A DNA stretch of 64,000 nt from JAHDHW01 sp963793295. GTDB taxonomy: Bacteria > Bacteroidota > Bacteroidia > Chitinophagales > Saprospiraceae. The first letter of the stretch is position 1. The number at the start of each line of letters is the position of its first letter. Made by a program: the position numbers and the translations under genes. The notes beneath the pieces were generated by a model. That model was given only the letters and a program-made list of their open reading frames with translations. It was not told the origin of the DNA and did not search any database. Of this stretch, positions 18,501 through 24,634 are shown piece after piece. The stretch lies in NCBI GenBank assembly GCA_963793295.1, contig CAWBZX010000027.1:124001-188000 (forward strand). Direction: 5' to 3'.

Positions 18501-20242
18501 ATTACAGTTCCAGTACCAGTTATAGTAACATTCCCATTGTTATCTATAGTTGCAGGTCCACTGCTGATACTCCAGGTTCTTGTTAGATCAACTCCGGGAG
18601 AGTAGTCTGGACTGTTTATTTTTGAAGGATAGATATGATTTGCAGGAGGATCTCCTGCACTATAACAAACCTGATCCTGGATATCAAAACTTGGTTGTGG
18701 TTGCTGTGTAACTAAAACCGTTGCAGTTTTTGGAGATTCATCACAACTATCATCCAAAGTTGCGGGAGGATCGTACGTTAATTCATAACATCCAGCGGCA
18801 TTATATTGTAAACTGTTTCCAACAATTGAACCTCCTGCATTTGGTGCTAAGGTCCAAACTCCGCCATATGCATTTGAACTGGAACTCCCTCCATCTATCA
18901 GCCCATCTAAATTAAAAATTCCGGATGCTGAAATAGAGCATTCAACAGCGCCGTCAACAAGAACTACAACCTGCTCTTCAACTACAATGATGTCTTCACA
19001 AATAGTAAACATACATTCTGGATGGCCAACATTTGCACAGATAGTATAAGTGCCGGCAGGAGCATCATTTGAATAAAATGTTCCATTTAAACCATTATCG
19101 CTTACATCCCCCGGGTTAGTTCCTTGACCCAAACCACCATACCAGGTAATTTGATCCGGATTGGTTGGAATAAAACTACCAGTAACGGTCAAGTTACGGT
19201 TTGATTCATTATTACAAATATTATCAGTTAAAACGATATCTAAATCACTTGGCGTAGGAATTACAATGATTTCTTGACAAAACTGCTCGGAGCAAGTTAC
19301 AGCGTCATTTGATCCGCAACTATTATGATAAAGTGTTTCTTCTAAACAAATTTCTACTGTTCCAGGTCCTTTGATTGTAACTACTCCTGCTCCATTTACA
19401 GTTGCTATTGAGTTGTCAGAAGAGGTCCATGTTTCGATAGCATTTACAACATGTCCATTAAATTTATAAACAGGACTATTTACCAATGGAGTCAAATTTA
19501 CATTCGTACCTTCGACATAACATATTTGATCTAAAATATCAAAATTTGGCTGTGGCTGTTGGGTAATGAATACATGAACCGTTTCATCATCAGCATCACA
19601 ACTATGATCTTCTGTATCAGGAGCGTCATATGTCAATTCATAACATCCTGCAGAAGTGTATTCCAATGTGTTTCCGATAATATATCCACCTGCATTTGAA
19701 GCTAATGACCACTCACCACCATAAATGTTTGAGCTGGAATTTTCTCCATCTATCAATCCATCCAGATTAAAAATACCAGAAGCAGAAATCGAACAGGTTA
19801 CCTTAGCATCATCGAGATCAACAATCTGCTCCTCTACTACTACCATGTTTTCACAAATTGTTATGGAGCAACTAGGTGGTCCTACATCTGCACAAATGGT
19901 ATAAGATGCTGGCGGCGCTCCATGCGCATAAAATATTCCTTTCTTTCCAATATCTGTTATCTCTCCGGGGAAAGCTCCTTCCCCCAATGCACCGTACCAG
20001 GTAATATGATTTGGATTGTTTGGGATATTATTTCCAGTAACCGTTAAGATTAGATTTAATCCATTTTGGCAAACATCATTATCGGAATCGCCCATGAAAG
20101 TGATATCCAAGTTACTCGGGCACTGGCTTATAGATTGACTACTCCAAAAGAAAAAGGCTAAAAGGAAGGCGAATAAAAATCTTATTCTTTTTCTTCCAGC
20201 AATGAGATTGGTCAATAAATTTGTAAAAATTTGGTGTTTCAT
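6527..20242 (-). CDS. Giant HYR-repeat surface protein, T9SS cargo with dockerin- and cohesin-like C-terminus
   Basis: Intact 4571-residue frame. An atypical long signal sequence (1-40: basic start, then FLFAFLLAFFF) precedes two related ~285-residue Ig-like blocks (about 44-620), then many HYR-type modules recognised by recurring FTATDECGN and VTVxD motifs and paired cysteines. Two copies plus a partial copy of a ~693-residue super-repeat cover about 781-2255. A lamin-tail-like domain (~2800-2955) and a P-domain-like jelly roll (~2978-3117) are inserted further on. The C-terminus holds a carboxypeptidase-regulatory-like domain (~4150-4205), two dockerin-like repeats (GVSTFDLILITKHIL and DINHSGTVTAFDLVHLRKLI), a cohesin-like domain (~4342-4471) and a type A sorting domain beginning at NQPNPF. 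Such proteins are secreted by T9SS and act as adhesins or matrix proteins; the role here is inferred. Confidence 0.92.
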   Translation of the reverse strand: MKHQIFTNLLTNLIAGRKRIRFLFAFLLAFFFWSSQSISQCPSNLDITFMGDSDNDVCQNGLNLILTVTGNNIPNNPNHITWYGALGEGAFPGEITDIGKKGIFYAHGAPPASYTICADVGPPSCSITICENMVVVEEQIVDLDDAKVTCSISASGIFNLDGLIDGENSSSNIYGGEWSLASNAGGYIIGNTLEYTSAGCYELTYDAPDTEDHSCDADDETVHVFITQQPQPNFDILDQICYVEGTNVNLTPLVNSPVYKFNGHVVNAIETWTSSDNSIATVNGAGVVTIKGPGTVEICLEETLYHNSCGSNDAVTCSEQFCQEIIVIPTPSDLDIVLTDNICNNESNRNLTVTGSFIPTNPDQITWYGGLGQGTNPGDVSDNGLNGTFYSNDAPAGTYTICANVGHPECMFTICEDIIVVEEQVVVLVDGAVECSISASGIFNLDGLIDGGSSSSNAYGGVWTLAPNAGGSIVGNSLQYNAAGCYELTYDPPATLDDSCDESPKTATVLVTQQPQPSFDIQDQVCYSAGDPPANHIYPSKINSPDYSPGVDLTRTWSISSGPATIDNNGNVTITGTGTVMVCLKETIAYDACGSNASSECEETFCQQISVSDGTAQDASFEFSDSEFCLGDVIILTAITPGGEFTGLDVVDDGNGMTGSYTITNCGSFPITYTLNNPNGCTASYIVNLETDKEYPELTLPTATNFAECETNDVAATLAAWRASASATDNCPGVAVTSLLFNTISNCGITEEQVWEFTATDACGNTTVGYGSFTIVDTTDPSIDEEAEDLTVECDGSSNSPSLIGWLNNHGGAEASDICGDIIWSHDYGVNGNYLSNLCGATGAVTVTFTATDECGNASSTAADFIIEDTTEPTITCPDDITLECNNTNNGAIVANWLNSASAFDVCSDISISNDYSALPACGQTITITFNVEGNCDGETVTCTATISVIDSQKPIIMVAPSDFFVECDGSDDPNGAIAAWAASFGGMVAVDQCDPNPELSFSAGSAIDQCGGTKVIPYTFTATDECGNLAISEVAYAHIIDTTDPAISIADDPGPISCELADPLAWAASAVTVDFEACSETTTDYALINIDYSCDDAAIYTYLFTVMDECGNLATATGTYTTQDITNPVIIAPEDLHVECGDDIASLVVAWLDDYTISDNCSSTPDIAVTNDFEGVPNLCGGSITVTWTAEDDCGNTSSASADIIVEDDDDGPTFINCPDDLTVGVDVDECAAYVIYSTPVAEDCNGVASVVLTSGIPSGNLFPLGATTIIFTATDECGNESICEFDITVVDTDDPTILCPSIDVVVCADLGTCTWISDSSISPTLAIENCPNYTITYEISGATTASGNNDAAGEILNLGTSVISYTIMDANGNPTSTCSFNVIVEDCEAPTINCYDELDVECGSENVAAWIAAIEATASDLCGDVTLETILFLDISSCGNTIEQQYLFTVTDEAGNTTTCIGTYESDDTTEPSIDEAAADLTVECDGATNTAALTGWLNNHGGAEASDICGDITWSHNYGVNGNFLSNLCGATGAVTVTFTATDECGNNSNTTASFIIEDTTEPIITCPEDITLECNDTNNGAIVANWLNSASAFDVCSDISISNDYSALPACGQTVTITFTVEGNCDGETVTCSATISVIDSQKPVIMVAPADLYIECDGSDDPNGAIAAWAATYGGMVAVDQCDPNPELSFSAGSAIDQCGGTKVIPYTFTATDECGNLAISEVAYAHIIDTTDPVISIASDPGPISCELADPLAWAASAVTVDFEACSETTTDYALINIDYSCDDAAVYTYLFTVTDECGNLTTAFGTYTTIDETAPVIIAPDDLEVECDDDIASMLIAWLDDYIVSDNCSATPDISITNDFEELPDICGGSVTVTWTAEDDCGNTSTASAEFIIEEEDEGPEFINCPNDLTVGVDVDECSAYVIYSTPVAVPECSEVESIVLTSGIPSGHIFPLGTTTIIFTATDECGNESTCEFDITVVDTDDPTILCPSNDVVVCADLGGCTWISDSSIAPTLAIENCPNYTITYEITGATIASGNNNAAGEILNLGNSIISYTIMDANGNPTSTCSFNVIVEDCEAPTILCYDELDVECGSEDVAAWIAAIEATASDICSNVTVETILFLDISSCGNTIEQQYLFTVTDEAGNTTTCIATYESDDTINPSIDEEAEDLTVECDGATNTASLTGWLNNHGGAEASDICGEITWSHNYGVNGNFLSNLCGVTGAVTVTFTATDECGNTSSTSATFTIEDTTDPIWSIVPINLTIECDGSTDPSGLIADWLSINGHGIAFDDCGSIISYSNDYNEGDANTGGCSFWTGSATVTFTATDDCGNFKNATAVVTIIDTTPPIVSCPPNIILNCNDPIPDPYTDYDAFVAAGGTVVDECSMTADGDVITVSFLSEIYNNKTICPDDGMYTITRTYIATDACGNTATCTQDIMYNEDLTPPTIDPGASDTTVDCNGEGNAAELSTWLNNHGGASATDDCSEVTWTYDLISSLDQCSNTVIDTYRFTATDGCGNYSTTDANFIIQDITPPALSGGENPTEECDDFGGNNDVELQAWLSSNGGLTASDACSDAINWSNDFDPIESFTPGCGSTGVYTVNFTATDDCGNPISQQQTFTIVDTTNPVFTNCPAPDVIVDAPAGWCASFANFSLPLATDNCSIPTVTQIDGTGLTSGSLFPVGTTILTWEAVDACGNSTTCFIKVIVNDYHTPPEIVCPLDVEVANDQLMCGAVVNDIALESVEDNCPDNLVITYTIKDSNGDLLECGFEDASGFKFPVGTSTVEYFVQDQPLLLITETSQSGTTDQIEITNFGPADMDISCLVIQRVASNPAADEIFIVPNGVIVASGETYVHDFTFDGGAFMVSCFTISYGNWVIDEVATNGAVACSNFAGTLGSGDVYRIAVCDTDSSEDWAIIDACNMASIGILNPGLPTLPANSTLSSLQSEAPSIATCSFEVTVNDEEDPFCAKHDTLDYNVPGLPLVINGNTACTNINVSITSSYIVGDVNIISLAGNYPDMGALRFKLISPTGTEVLLFEGLCAGEADFDLGLDDDATNSVIDAPCGLLGFGQDYAPVGLLKDFFGENALGIWTLEITSNSADIGSLNNFVLEVNALEAYVPENVVLPNDEGDCGANYTWLHPLVGDNCCVGAISVEYTSDDADCIPTGGLLDGQGGYYVTEFFCVGTTTVTYSLLDASGNTSTCSFEVTVEDQENPVAICPPDITINLDAGECEKAYSFIITGTDNCGIVNSYSIPPSGTFFEIGTTPVTIFVEDEAGNVNACTFNVTVQEYNDPDPSLVCNSLVNLSLDATCETCITPDMILEGGPYTCYDNYIVEVFECHDPGCDPIASSPCVTLENIGQTLIVEITDPISGNYCWGEVYIEDKLIPEVECPVDTTINCNASTDPSFTGEPILLSCEASVNIEYEDVYNDNGNCGDPRATIERTWTITDESGNATGCVQTITIEPFDLADVTFPDDLDNFTLPALECSEVQDDPSLTDPSNTGEPMINGQPLIQGGLCHYSTNVTDEIYDVCNNSYEILRTFKVRNMCLPLGPNNPLEHTQIIKVLDMTPPTIDGCLDGIQLFTTNNSCSAEFNPDVDGLTVTDECSGVNNISVSSSTGSFDLPLGISTITYTATDLCGNIATCDVEVEVVDATPPVPICLSSHVVGLTVDEPLYVGALVFDNGSFDNCELVSYQVRRMDNPNCPGNDATVFGDYVPFYCCDVNQNGDAVMVELQVTDAAGNTNSCMIEVEVQDKLNPAISCPPNIVLDCYGDPYDLDVTGYATASDNCSAIVSHIDQGSIDNCGEGTIFRIWTATDPGGRTASCVQTIQVVNSDPFYISDNNCFNPDPNDGVIWPCDYETNTCDPGLAPDITGEPTIIEDGCDLIAVTYEDLELPIQDPACLKILRTWIVIDWCQYNSNTGEGYWEYNQIIKVLNSDDPVIISDCQTTAFCSYDADCENGEATLFLEATDDCTNDSDLNYYYWIDLYSNGINEIHAESPDASGTYPLGTHTIRWDVEDGCGNVATCTYQFIISDCKAPTPILLNGIATELMENCTIEIWATDWDDPSSPSFDNCGIAEWLVQSPSQGPGQTTPPATAAPIWIFNSEGTQTVDIWILDVNGNWAYASTYVLVENNIGPDCQNPSGGFQISGEISNEEAEMVEDVKVNLAGSVPGIPEYVITDEYGLYGFPNLPESANYTITPEKNINPLNGVSTFDLILITKHILNIQQLDSPYKIIAADINHSGTVTAFDLVHLRKLILFIDNEFQENTSWRFVDADFIFPNPSNPFESSFPEIFSVNGLDQDKEADFIGVKIGDVNSSAIPNSLLGDGNTRNTVGDLEFHLADQELIPGENYELAFKASDFNTVLGYQFTLNFDPELIEFNSFAEGQLAELSEQNFGFTMLEKGVITTSWNTSEPSSMDDDKILFTLKFNAKKAGKLSDVISVNSRYTKAEAYNTSGLLDVSLRFESEDGAIVKKDRFELYQNQPNPFKDETTVGFYLPAATSGILTIYDVSGSEVKTFKGEFNAGYNEININRSELTGFGVLYYRLATPMGSAVKTMTIIR
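13480..13739 (-). repeat. Partial third super-repeat copy
   Basis: The first module or so of the unit is present a third time (SIDEEAEDLTVECDG, GWLNNHGGAEASDICGE, GAVTVTFTATDECGN), ending near residue 2255, where unrelated HYR modules take over. The partial copy is what unequal crossing-over within the array would leave. Confidence 0.75.
13740..15821 (-). repeat. Super-repeat copy 2 (about 694 residues) in the giant gene
   Basis: Second copy, residues ~1474-2167, with the same module order as copy 1. Many stretches are nearly identical at DNA level: 15421-15486 against 17501-17566, and 15061-15190 against 17141-17270 differ at only a few bases, including synonymous positions. The boundary point 15812 recurs at 13730 (2082 bases). 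High synonymous identity points to recent duplication or ongoing gene conversion. Confidence 0.88.
15822..17900 (-). repeat. Super-repeat copy 1 (about 693 residues) in the giant gene
   Basis: Encodes residues ~781-1473, a run of seven to eight HYR-like modules from SIDEEAEDLTVECDG to the next SIDE. Landmarks recur in the same order in copy 2: GWLNNHGGAEASDICG, NDYSALPACGQT, DPNPELSFSAGSAIDQCGG, DPGPISCELADPLAWAA and NCPNYTITYEI. The matching point at 17891 recurs at 15812, a spacing of 2079 bases, exactly 693 codons. Confidence 0.88.
18395..20113 (-). repeat. N-terminal 285-residue tandem duplication inside the giant gene
   Basis: Two consecutive blocks (about 20113-19250 and 19249-18395) share order and wording: ITWYGxLGxG, SISASGIFNLDGLIDG, AGCYELTYD, TQQPQP, and CLEET or CLKET. 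The segment around 19766 corresponds to that at 18911, giving an offset of 855 bases. DNA identity is lower than in the large downstream super-repeat, so this duplication looks older. Confidence 0.8.
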
Positions 20243-20767
20243 GAGACGAATGGTTAATTATAGTAAGACTTAGTAAAAGCGAACATGGGAGGAAAGTTCA
20301 GGCTTCAAAATTTTTATTAATTGCAAAATTGAAATGGCATTGCTGTATCCCTACCGGTATATTAAGTTTAATAAGTAGGAAAAAGCATAGCAAAGCTTAT
20401 CGCTTGCTACACACAGTTTACAGTGCAAACCATGGAGGGAAAAGTTTAATTTGGGGGTGTTAAAAGTGAAATTTAGAGGAAAAAAAATGATTCAAATAGC
20501 CTTTTATTTGGGGAAAATTAAAGCCGTAAATGTTTATCATCAAGTCACTTTTTACAAGAACAAAGATAGTGGATTTAAATCTTAACGGCATACCAAAAAA
20601 AAGGTATATTTTACATGGTGATAATTTTTGGTATCATAAAAAACTCTTCAAATTCAGGTTGATATTTTTCTTCTTTGATAAGATTCAGGATCATTTAAAA
20701 AGAAAAGCAAAAGCAACCGAAGGAAGAGTTGATTTTGTTTGAAAATTTTAAATTAAACCTTTTAGAT
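20243..20767. other. Intergenic region between divergent genes
   Basis: 525 bases between the divergent giant gene and the DinB-like gene; it must hold promoters for both. It is AT-rich. An open frame of 70 codons at 20530-20742 (plus) has low-complexity Lys/Phe-rich composition and no family features, so it is not called as a gene. An imperfect inverted repeat (TAGCAAAGC / GCTTGCTA, near 20388-20409) is the only structure seen. No convincing -7 box was identified for either gene. Confidence 0.5.
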
Positions 20768-21385
20768 ATGAAACCTTGTCTAATACTATTTTTACTTTTT
20801 GTAATTTTAAATAGCGGAATTTCACAAAATAATAAAACCATGGATACAAAAATTGAGTCTCAATTACCGTATTATCAAATTCCTGATTATCCTGAAAATT
20901 ATACTGCAGCAACAGTAGCTGCCAGAATAATTGATGGATTAGGATTTCGATATTACTGGGCTACAGAAACTTTGAGAGAAGAAGACCTGAAATTTAATCC
21001 AAATGTTGACGCAAGAACAGTTGAAGGAACGCTGGATCATATTTATAATCTTTCTCGGGTAATAGTGAATGCGACAAAAAACCAACCCAATGTCCGACCC
21101 ATTGAAGAACAACATTTTACCTTTGAACAATTGAGGCAAAAGACTTTGGAAAACTTCAAAGAAGCCAGCGATTTACTAAAAGCAAATCATGAAAAAGATT
21201 TGGCAGAATATCCAGTTATTTTTAAACGTAATGAAACTACTTCACAGCTTCCTTTTTGGAATTTGATCAATGGTCCTATTGCAGATGCTATTTGGCATGT
21301 GGGGCAAGTAGTCTCCTTTAGAAGATCTTCCGGAAATCCAATTAATTCGAAAGTCAATTTTTTTAGTGGGAAATTAAGAGAATAA
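20768..21385 (+). CDS. DinB-like four-helix protein with signal peptide
   Basis: 205 residues from the ATG at 20768, chosen because it gives a signal peptide (MKPCLILFLLFVILNSGIS). The body fits the DinB/YfiT-like putative metalloenzyme fold: a helix with a His (TVEGTLDHIYNLSRVI) and a C-terminal helix with His, Gln and Arg (IADAIWHVGQVVSFRRSSGNP). DinB proteins in Gram-positives are bacillithiol-type transferases; in Bacteroidota the role is unknown. Export of a DinB-like protein is mildly unusual. It stands alone, with gaps of about 100 bases or more on either side. Confidence 0.75.
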   Translation: MKPCLILFLLFVILNSGISQNNKTMDTKIESQLPYYQIPDYPENYTAATVAARIIDGLGFRYYWATETLREEDLKFNPNVDARTVEGTLDHIYNLSRVIVNATKNQPNVRPIEEQHFTFEQLRQKTLENFKEASDLLKANHEKDLAEYPVIFKRNETTSQLPFWNLINGPIADAIWHVGQVVSFRRSSGNPINSKVNFFSGKLRE

Positions 21386-21491
21386 AATCGAAATTATAAA
21401 TCTCAATTTTACCTTTTATTTGTATCTTAGATGGCAATCATAAACAGCAGGGTCAAGTAAATTATTAATAATTGAAAACCCTTTTAATATC

Positions 21492-22088
21492 ATGAAAAGT
21501 TTCGAAAAAGTTGATGATTACATTGCCAAGCACAACGAATGGCAGAATGCTTTAATTAAATTGCGAGAAATTTTGCTTTCAACTGAATTGCAAGAAACAG
21601 TGAAGTGGGGGAGTCCGGTCTACACGATTAATGGTAAAAATGTATTAGGTTTGGGAGCCTTCAAATCCTATGTTGGAATTTGGTTTTTTCAAGGTTCTTT
21701 TTTAAAAGATGAGAAAAAAAAACTCATTAATGCCCAGGAAGGCAAAACCAAGGCGCTACGCCAGTGGCGCTTTAATTCGATTGAAGAAATTGATGCTGAT
21801 TTGATTAAATCCTATGTTTTTGAAGCTATTGAGAATCAAAAACAGGGAAAGGAACTTAAACCAGTTAAGACAAAGAAAGCAATCATTCCTCCGGAATTGC
21901 AAAATGCGCTCAATCAAAGTGAAGCATTACAAAAACAATTTAACCAGCTTTCGCTCTCTTGTAAAAGAGAATATGCCGAATATATCATGGAAGCCAAAAG
22001 AGAAGATACCAAATTAAGACGTCTTGACAAGATAATCCCAATGATCTTGGAAAAATCAGGCTTGAATGATAAATATAAAAAAGGATAG
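21492..22088 (+). CDS. DUF1801 / YdeI (OmdA-associated) family protein
   Basis: 198 residues in two parts. Residues ~1-115 are a DUF1801 domain (LREILLSTELQETVKWGSPVYTINGKNVLGLGAFKSYVGIWFF is the hallmark region; only part is quoted as VKWGSPVY and GLGAFKSYVGIWFF). Residues ~135-195 are a YdeI-type bacteriocin-protection helix region (LSCKREYAEYIMEAKREDTKLRR condensed as REYAEYI...KREDTKLRRL). The two-domain arrangement is common in Bacteroidota; biochemical function is not established. No signal peptide, so cytoplasmic. Monocistronic by spacing. Confidence 0.85.
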   Translation: MKSFEKVDDYIAKHNEWQNALIKLREILLSTELQETVKWGSPVYTINGKNVLGLGAFKSYVGIWFFQGSFLKDEKKKLINAQEGKTKALRQWRFNSIEEIDADLIKSYVFEAIENQKQGKELKPVKTKKAIIPPELQNALNQSEALQKQFNQLSLSCKREYAEYIMEAKREDTKLRRLDKIIPMILEKSGLNDKYKKG

Positions 22089-22301
22089 TTTAAAGCCTTT
22101 CAAATAATTTGATAGACAACAAGTTATTTGACTTCATGAATCTCCGGGTTTCACTACTAATGGAAAATGGAGAAAATTTATTCTGAAGATATTATTAAAT
22201 TAGAGGGGCGTGGTTTGGATTGGAAATCCAGAAGAATGTCGAAAATAAATTAAAAAATAAAATCAAGTACAAAGTGAATATAGGCTAGGTATAGGATATT
22301 T

Positions 22302-22400
22302 TCAATACTTGCCTCTCCCTTTTTGTGCCAGTAAATTTGAAGCAAGGATTAGTCCTCCTCCGATAATCATCGCTGCTGTTGAGATGTAAATTATGAGCAT
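22302..22400 (-). CDS. Possible 32-residue single-span membrane protein
   Basis: A short minus-strand frame with ATG at 22400 and TGA at 22302-22304. It translates to a hydrophobic span of about 25 residues containing IGGGLILASNLL, followed by a basic tail AQKGRGKY. The hydrophobic segment plus positive C-terminus is what a small membrane protein would look like. There is no recognisable family and no strong ribosome site. The surrounding 22089-22737 gap holds no other gene; an A/T-only inverted repeat at 22494-22523 is the only other structure. Confidence 0.3.
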   Translation of the reverse strand: MLIIYISTAAMIIGGGLILASNLLAQKGRGKY

Positions 22401-22737
22401 ATTCTTAGTTGGTTTTGAGAATGAAATAAAATCGTTGTGCTCAAGTTTTTGATTAGTTCTAATTTGCTAATATTATACTTGACATTCAATAGGTTATCTT
22501 TTTTTTAGCAATAAAAAAGATAATATTAATATATTAAAAAATGAGATAATTCTAAATCTGTCTTTGGTGTTATTAAGTAGGGGATCTTACTTTTTTTCAG
22601 TTTAATGCTGTCACTCTTTTTACTAAAAACAGCCATAATTAACCTTTGTTTTTGAATTTTATTCTAACTTTTTATCGCATTTTTTTAAATAAGGGAATTG
22701 AACTCAGCCAGTTATTCTAACCAAAATCCAAAATATC

Positions 22738-23175
22738 ATGAAATACAAATTAGAAATTGAAATTGATCTGCCTAGAGAAAAAGTGATTGAGTTGTTTGAT
22801 AATCCAGACAATATGAAACACTGGCAGGAAGGATTTATCAGTTTTCAACCTTTAAGCGGCACTTCGGGCGAAGTTGGCGCCAAATCTCAACTGAAATATC
22901 AGATGGGTAATCGAAAAATCGAAATGATTGAAACCATCACAAAACGCGATTTACCTGATGAGTTTTCAGGAACTTATGAGACCAAAGGGATGTGGAATGA
23001 AGTAAAAAACTACTTTGCCGAAACTGGTCCCAATAAAACAAAATGGATCACTGAAAATGAATTTAAAAGCAGCGGATTTATGAAACTATTTACATTCTTT
23101 ATGCCTGGTGTATTCAAAAAGCAATCTTACAAATACATGATTGATTTTAAAAAATTCGCCGAAAACGCTCAATAA
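22738..23175 (+). CDS. SRPBCC family protein
   Basis: 145 residues, the length of a single START/Bet v 1-like (SRPBCC) domain. The opening strand MKYKLEIEIDLPREKVIELFDNPDNM (seen as DLPREKVIELF), the central GEVGAKSQLKYQMGNRKIEMIETI region and the long C-terminal helix (SYKYMIDFKKFAENAQ) fit the fold, which binds small hydrophobic ligands. No catalytic residues can be assigned. It starts at an ATG, has no signal peptide and is followed after 78 bases by a DUF6435 gene on the same strand. Confidence 0.85.
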   Translation: MKYKLEIEIDLPREKVIELFDNPDNMKHWQEGFISFQPLSGTSGEVGAKSQLKYQMGNRKIEMIETITKRDLPDEFSGTYETKGMWNEVKNYFAETGPNKTKWITENEFKSSGFMKLFTFFMPGVFKKQSYKYMIDFKKFAENAQ

Positions 23176-23253
23176 AAAGAAGAATTTGAACATCTGAAAT
23201 GGATTACTGTTACTACTTTAAATATTTATAAATTACAATAAATCACGCAAATC

Positions 23254-23433
23254 ATGTTCGGATTCTTTAAGAAAAAAAGTGAAGCGGATAAGCTCAGAGA
23301 TAAATATAAATCTATGATCAAAGAAGCTTATGAATTATCGCATACCAATCGCAAAGCCAGCGATTTGAAAAACAAAGAAGCAGAAGATCTTTGGAAGGAG
23401 ATTGAAAAGTTGGAAGCTGAAACCCAAAAGTAA
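23254..23433 (+). CDS. DUF6435 / Lacal_2735-type small protein
   Basis: A 59-residue protein from ATG 23254 to TAA 23431-23433. It begins MFGFFKKKSEADKLRDKY and continues as a charged helix (SHTNRKASDLKNKEAEDL, then WKEIEKLEAE). The start, the Ser/His-Thr-Asn-Arg-Lys core and the length match a small conserved Bacteroidota family known as Lacal_2735 or DUF6435, function unknown. It is soluble, helical and probably cytoplasmic. It lies in the same orientation 78 bases after the SRPBCC gene. Confidence 0.75.
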   Translation: MFGFFKKKSEADKLRDKYKSMIKEAYELSHTNRKASDLKNKEAEDLWKEIEKLEAETQK

Positions 23434-23514
23434 GCCCCTCACTTGATTGGGTTCAAATTTTTTTAACTTGGTTATAATTCATTTTTTGAATGAATTTGAT
23501 AGCTTTAGGTTGTC

Positions 23515-24594
23515 ATGAAAAAACGGATAATCATATGCGCTGATGGTACCTGGAACGAACCTGACCAAACAGATAAGAGAGGTGTCAGGAAACCAAGCAA
23601 TATAGTGAAAATGGTCAGGGCGGTACTTCCTAATGCAGAAAACGGTACCAATCAAATTGTTTTTTATGACCAGGGAGTTGGAACGGACTCTGCCTTATCA
23701 GATAAAATAATTGGCGGTGCTTTAGGAAAGGGATTGACAAAAAATATCCTAGATTGTTACCGTTTTATTGTGCACAATTATCATCCCGGAGACGATATTT
23801 TCCTTTTCGGATTTAGTCGCGGAGCTTATACAATTCGTAGTTTGGCAGGTCTTATTGGAAGATGTGGTTTATTGACCAAATCTGATGCGTATTATATCCC
23901 TGATGCATATGAGCATTATCGCCTGAATATTTCAGATCAGGGGAATAGAGAAAAAGTAGCACAATTTCGAACCGGTGAGCATTCAAAATATCGCAATTCG
24001 CCGACAAGAGCAGTTGATATTCAATTTTTAGGGGTTTGGGATACCGTTGGCGCTTTGGGCATTCCTACTGTTTTTAAAAATAGGACAAGAAAAAAATTTA
24101 CCTTTCACGATGTCAAGCTGGGGCCCAATGTTAAAAATGCATTTCATGCACTGGCCATTGACGAAAAGCGAAAACCCTTCAAACCAACTTTGTGGGAAGC
24201 GCAAAATTACCCCGGTCAAATAGTTGAGCAGGTTTGGTTTGCAGGCGTACATACGAATATCGGTGGTGGTTATGACAACGACGGACTGGCAAATTGTGCT
24301 TTTCAATGGATGTTGGAAAAAGCGGAATTGAGTGGTTTGGAAATTGATAAAAATTATACAAAAAATTATAGGAGTTTCCCTAAAGACGAGATTCAGGAAT
24401 CTCTGACTTTCATGTACCGTATTTTCGGAAAATACTATCGTCCAATTGGAAAGAAACCTCAAGGAAATGAAAGTGTCCATGAAACTGCTTTGAAGCGACT
24501 AAAAACGAAGAACCCTCCAAAACCTGAATACGGTGGTCCATACAAACCTCAAAATTTAGTGGAATATCTCAAAGAAAAAGGGGAATTAGAATGA
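23515..24594 (+). CDS. DUF2235 alpha/beta hydrolase (Tle1-like phospholipase domain)
   Basis: 359 residues. The N-terminal strand KKRIIICADGTWNEPDQ and the nucleophile elbow GFSRGAY, with Ser101, are the DUF2235 signature; later FLGVWDTVGALG, FHALAIDEKRKPFKPTLW and VWFAGVHTNIGGGY carry the conserved Asp and His of the catalytic site. DUF2235 is the catalytic domain of Tle1 type VI lipase effectors, but also occurs as stand-alone cytoplasmic hydrolase. There is no signal peptide, no VgrG/PAAR partner and no immunity-like neighbour, so an effector role is not supported here. Confidence 0.88.
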   Translation: MKKRIIICADGTWNEPDQTDKRGVRKPSNIVKMVRAVLPNAENGTNQIVFYDQGVGTDSALSDKIIGGALGKGLTKNILDCYRFIVHNYHPGDDIFLFGFSRGAYTIRSLAGLIGRCGLLTKSDAYYIPDAYEHYRLNISDQGNREKVAQFRTGEHSKYRNSPTRAVDIQFLGVWDTVGALGIPTVFKNRTRKKFTFHDVKLGPNVKNAFHALAIDEKRKPFKPTLWEAQNYPGQIVEQVWFAGVHTNIGGGYDNDGLANCAFQWMLEKAELSGLEIDKNYTKNYRSFPKDEIQESLTFMYRIFGKYYRPIGKKPQGNESVHETALKRLKTKNPPKPEYGGPYKPQNLVEYLKEKGELE

Positions 24595-24634
24595 ATTAAC
24601 TAAATTGTATTTTTTCTTTGAAAAATAATATTTT

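Noticed and set aside
20530..20742. 70-codon frame between the giant gene and the DinB-like gene
   Set aside because: AT-driven Lys/Phe/Ile composition, overlap with the next gene's leader, no recognisable features.
22494..22523. 11-bp inverted repeat considered as terminator
   Set aside because: Arms consist almost only of A and T and fit the background composition; no gene ends just before it on either strand.
23515..24594. Type VI effector island around the DUF2235 hydrolase
   Set aside because: No VgrG, PAAR, Hcp or immunity-like genes nearby; DUF2235 is also common as a stand-alone cytoplasmic protein.
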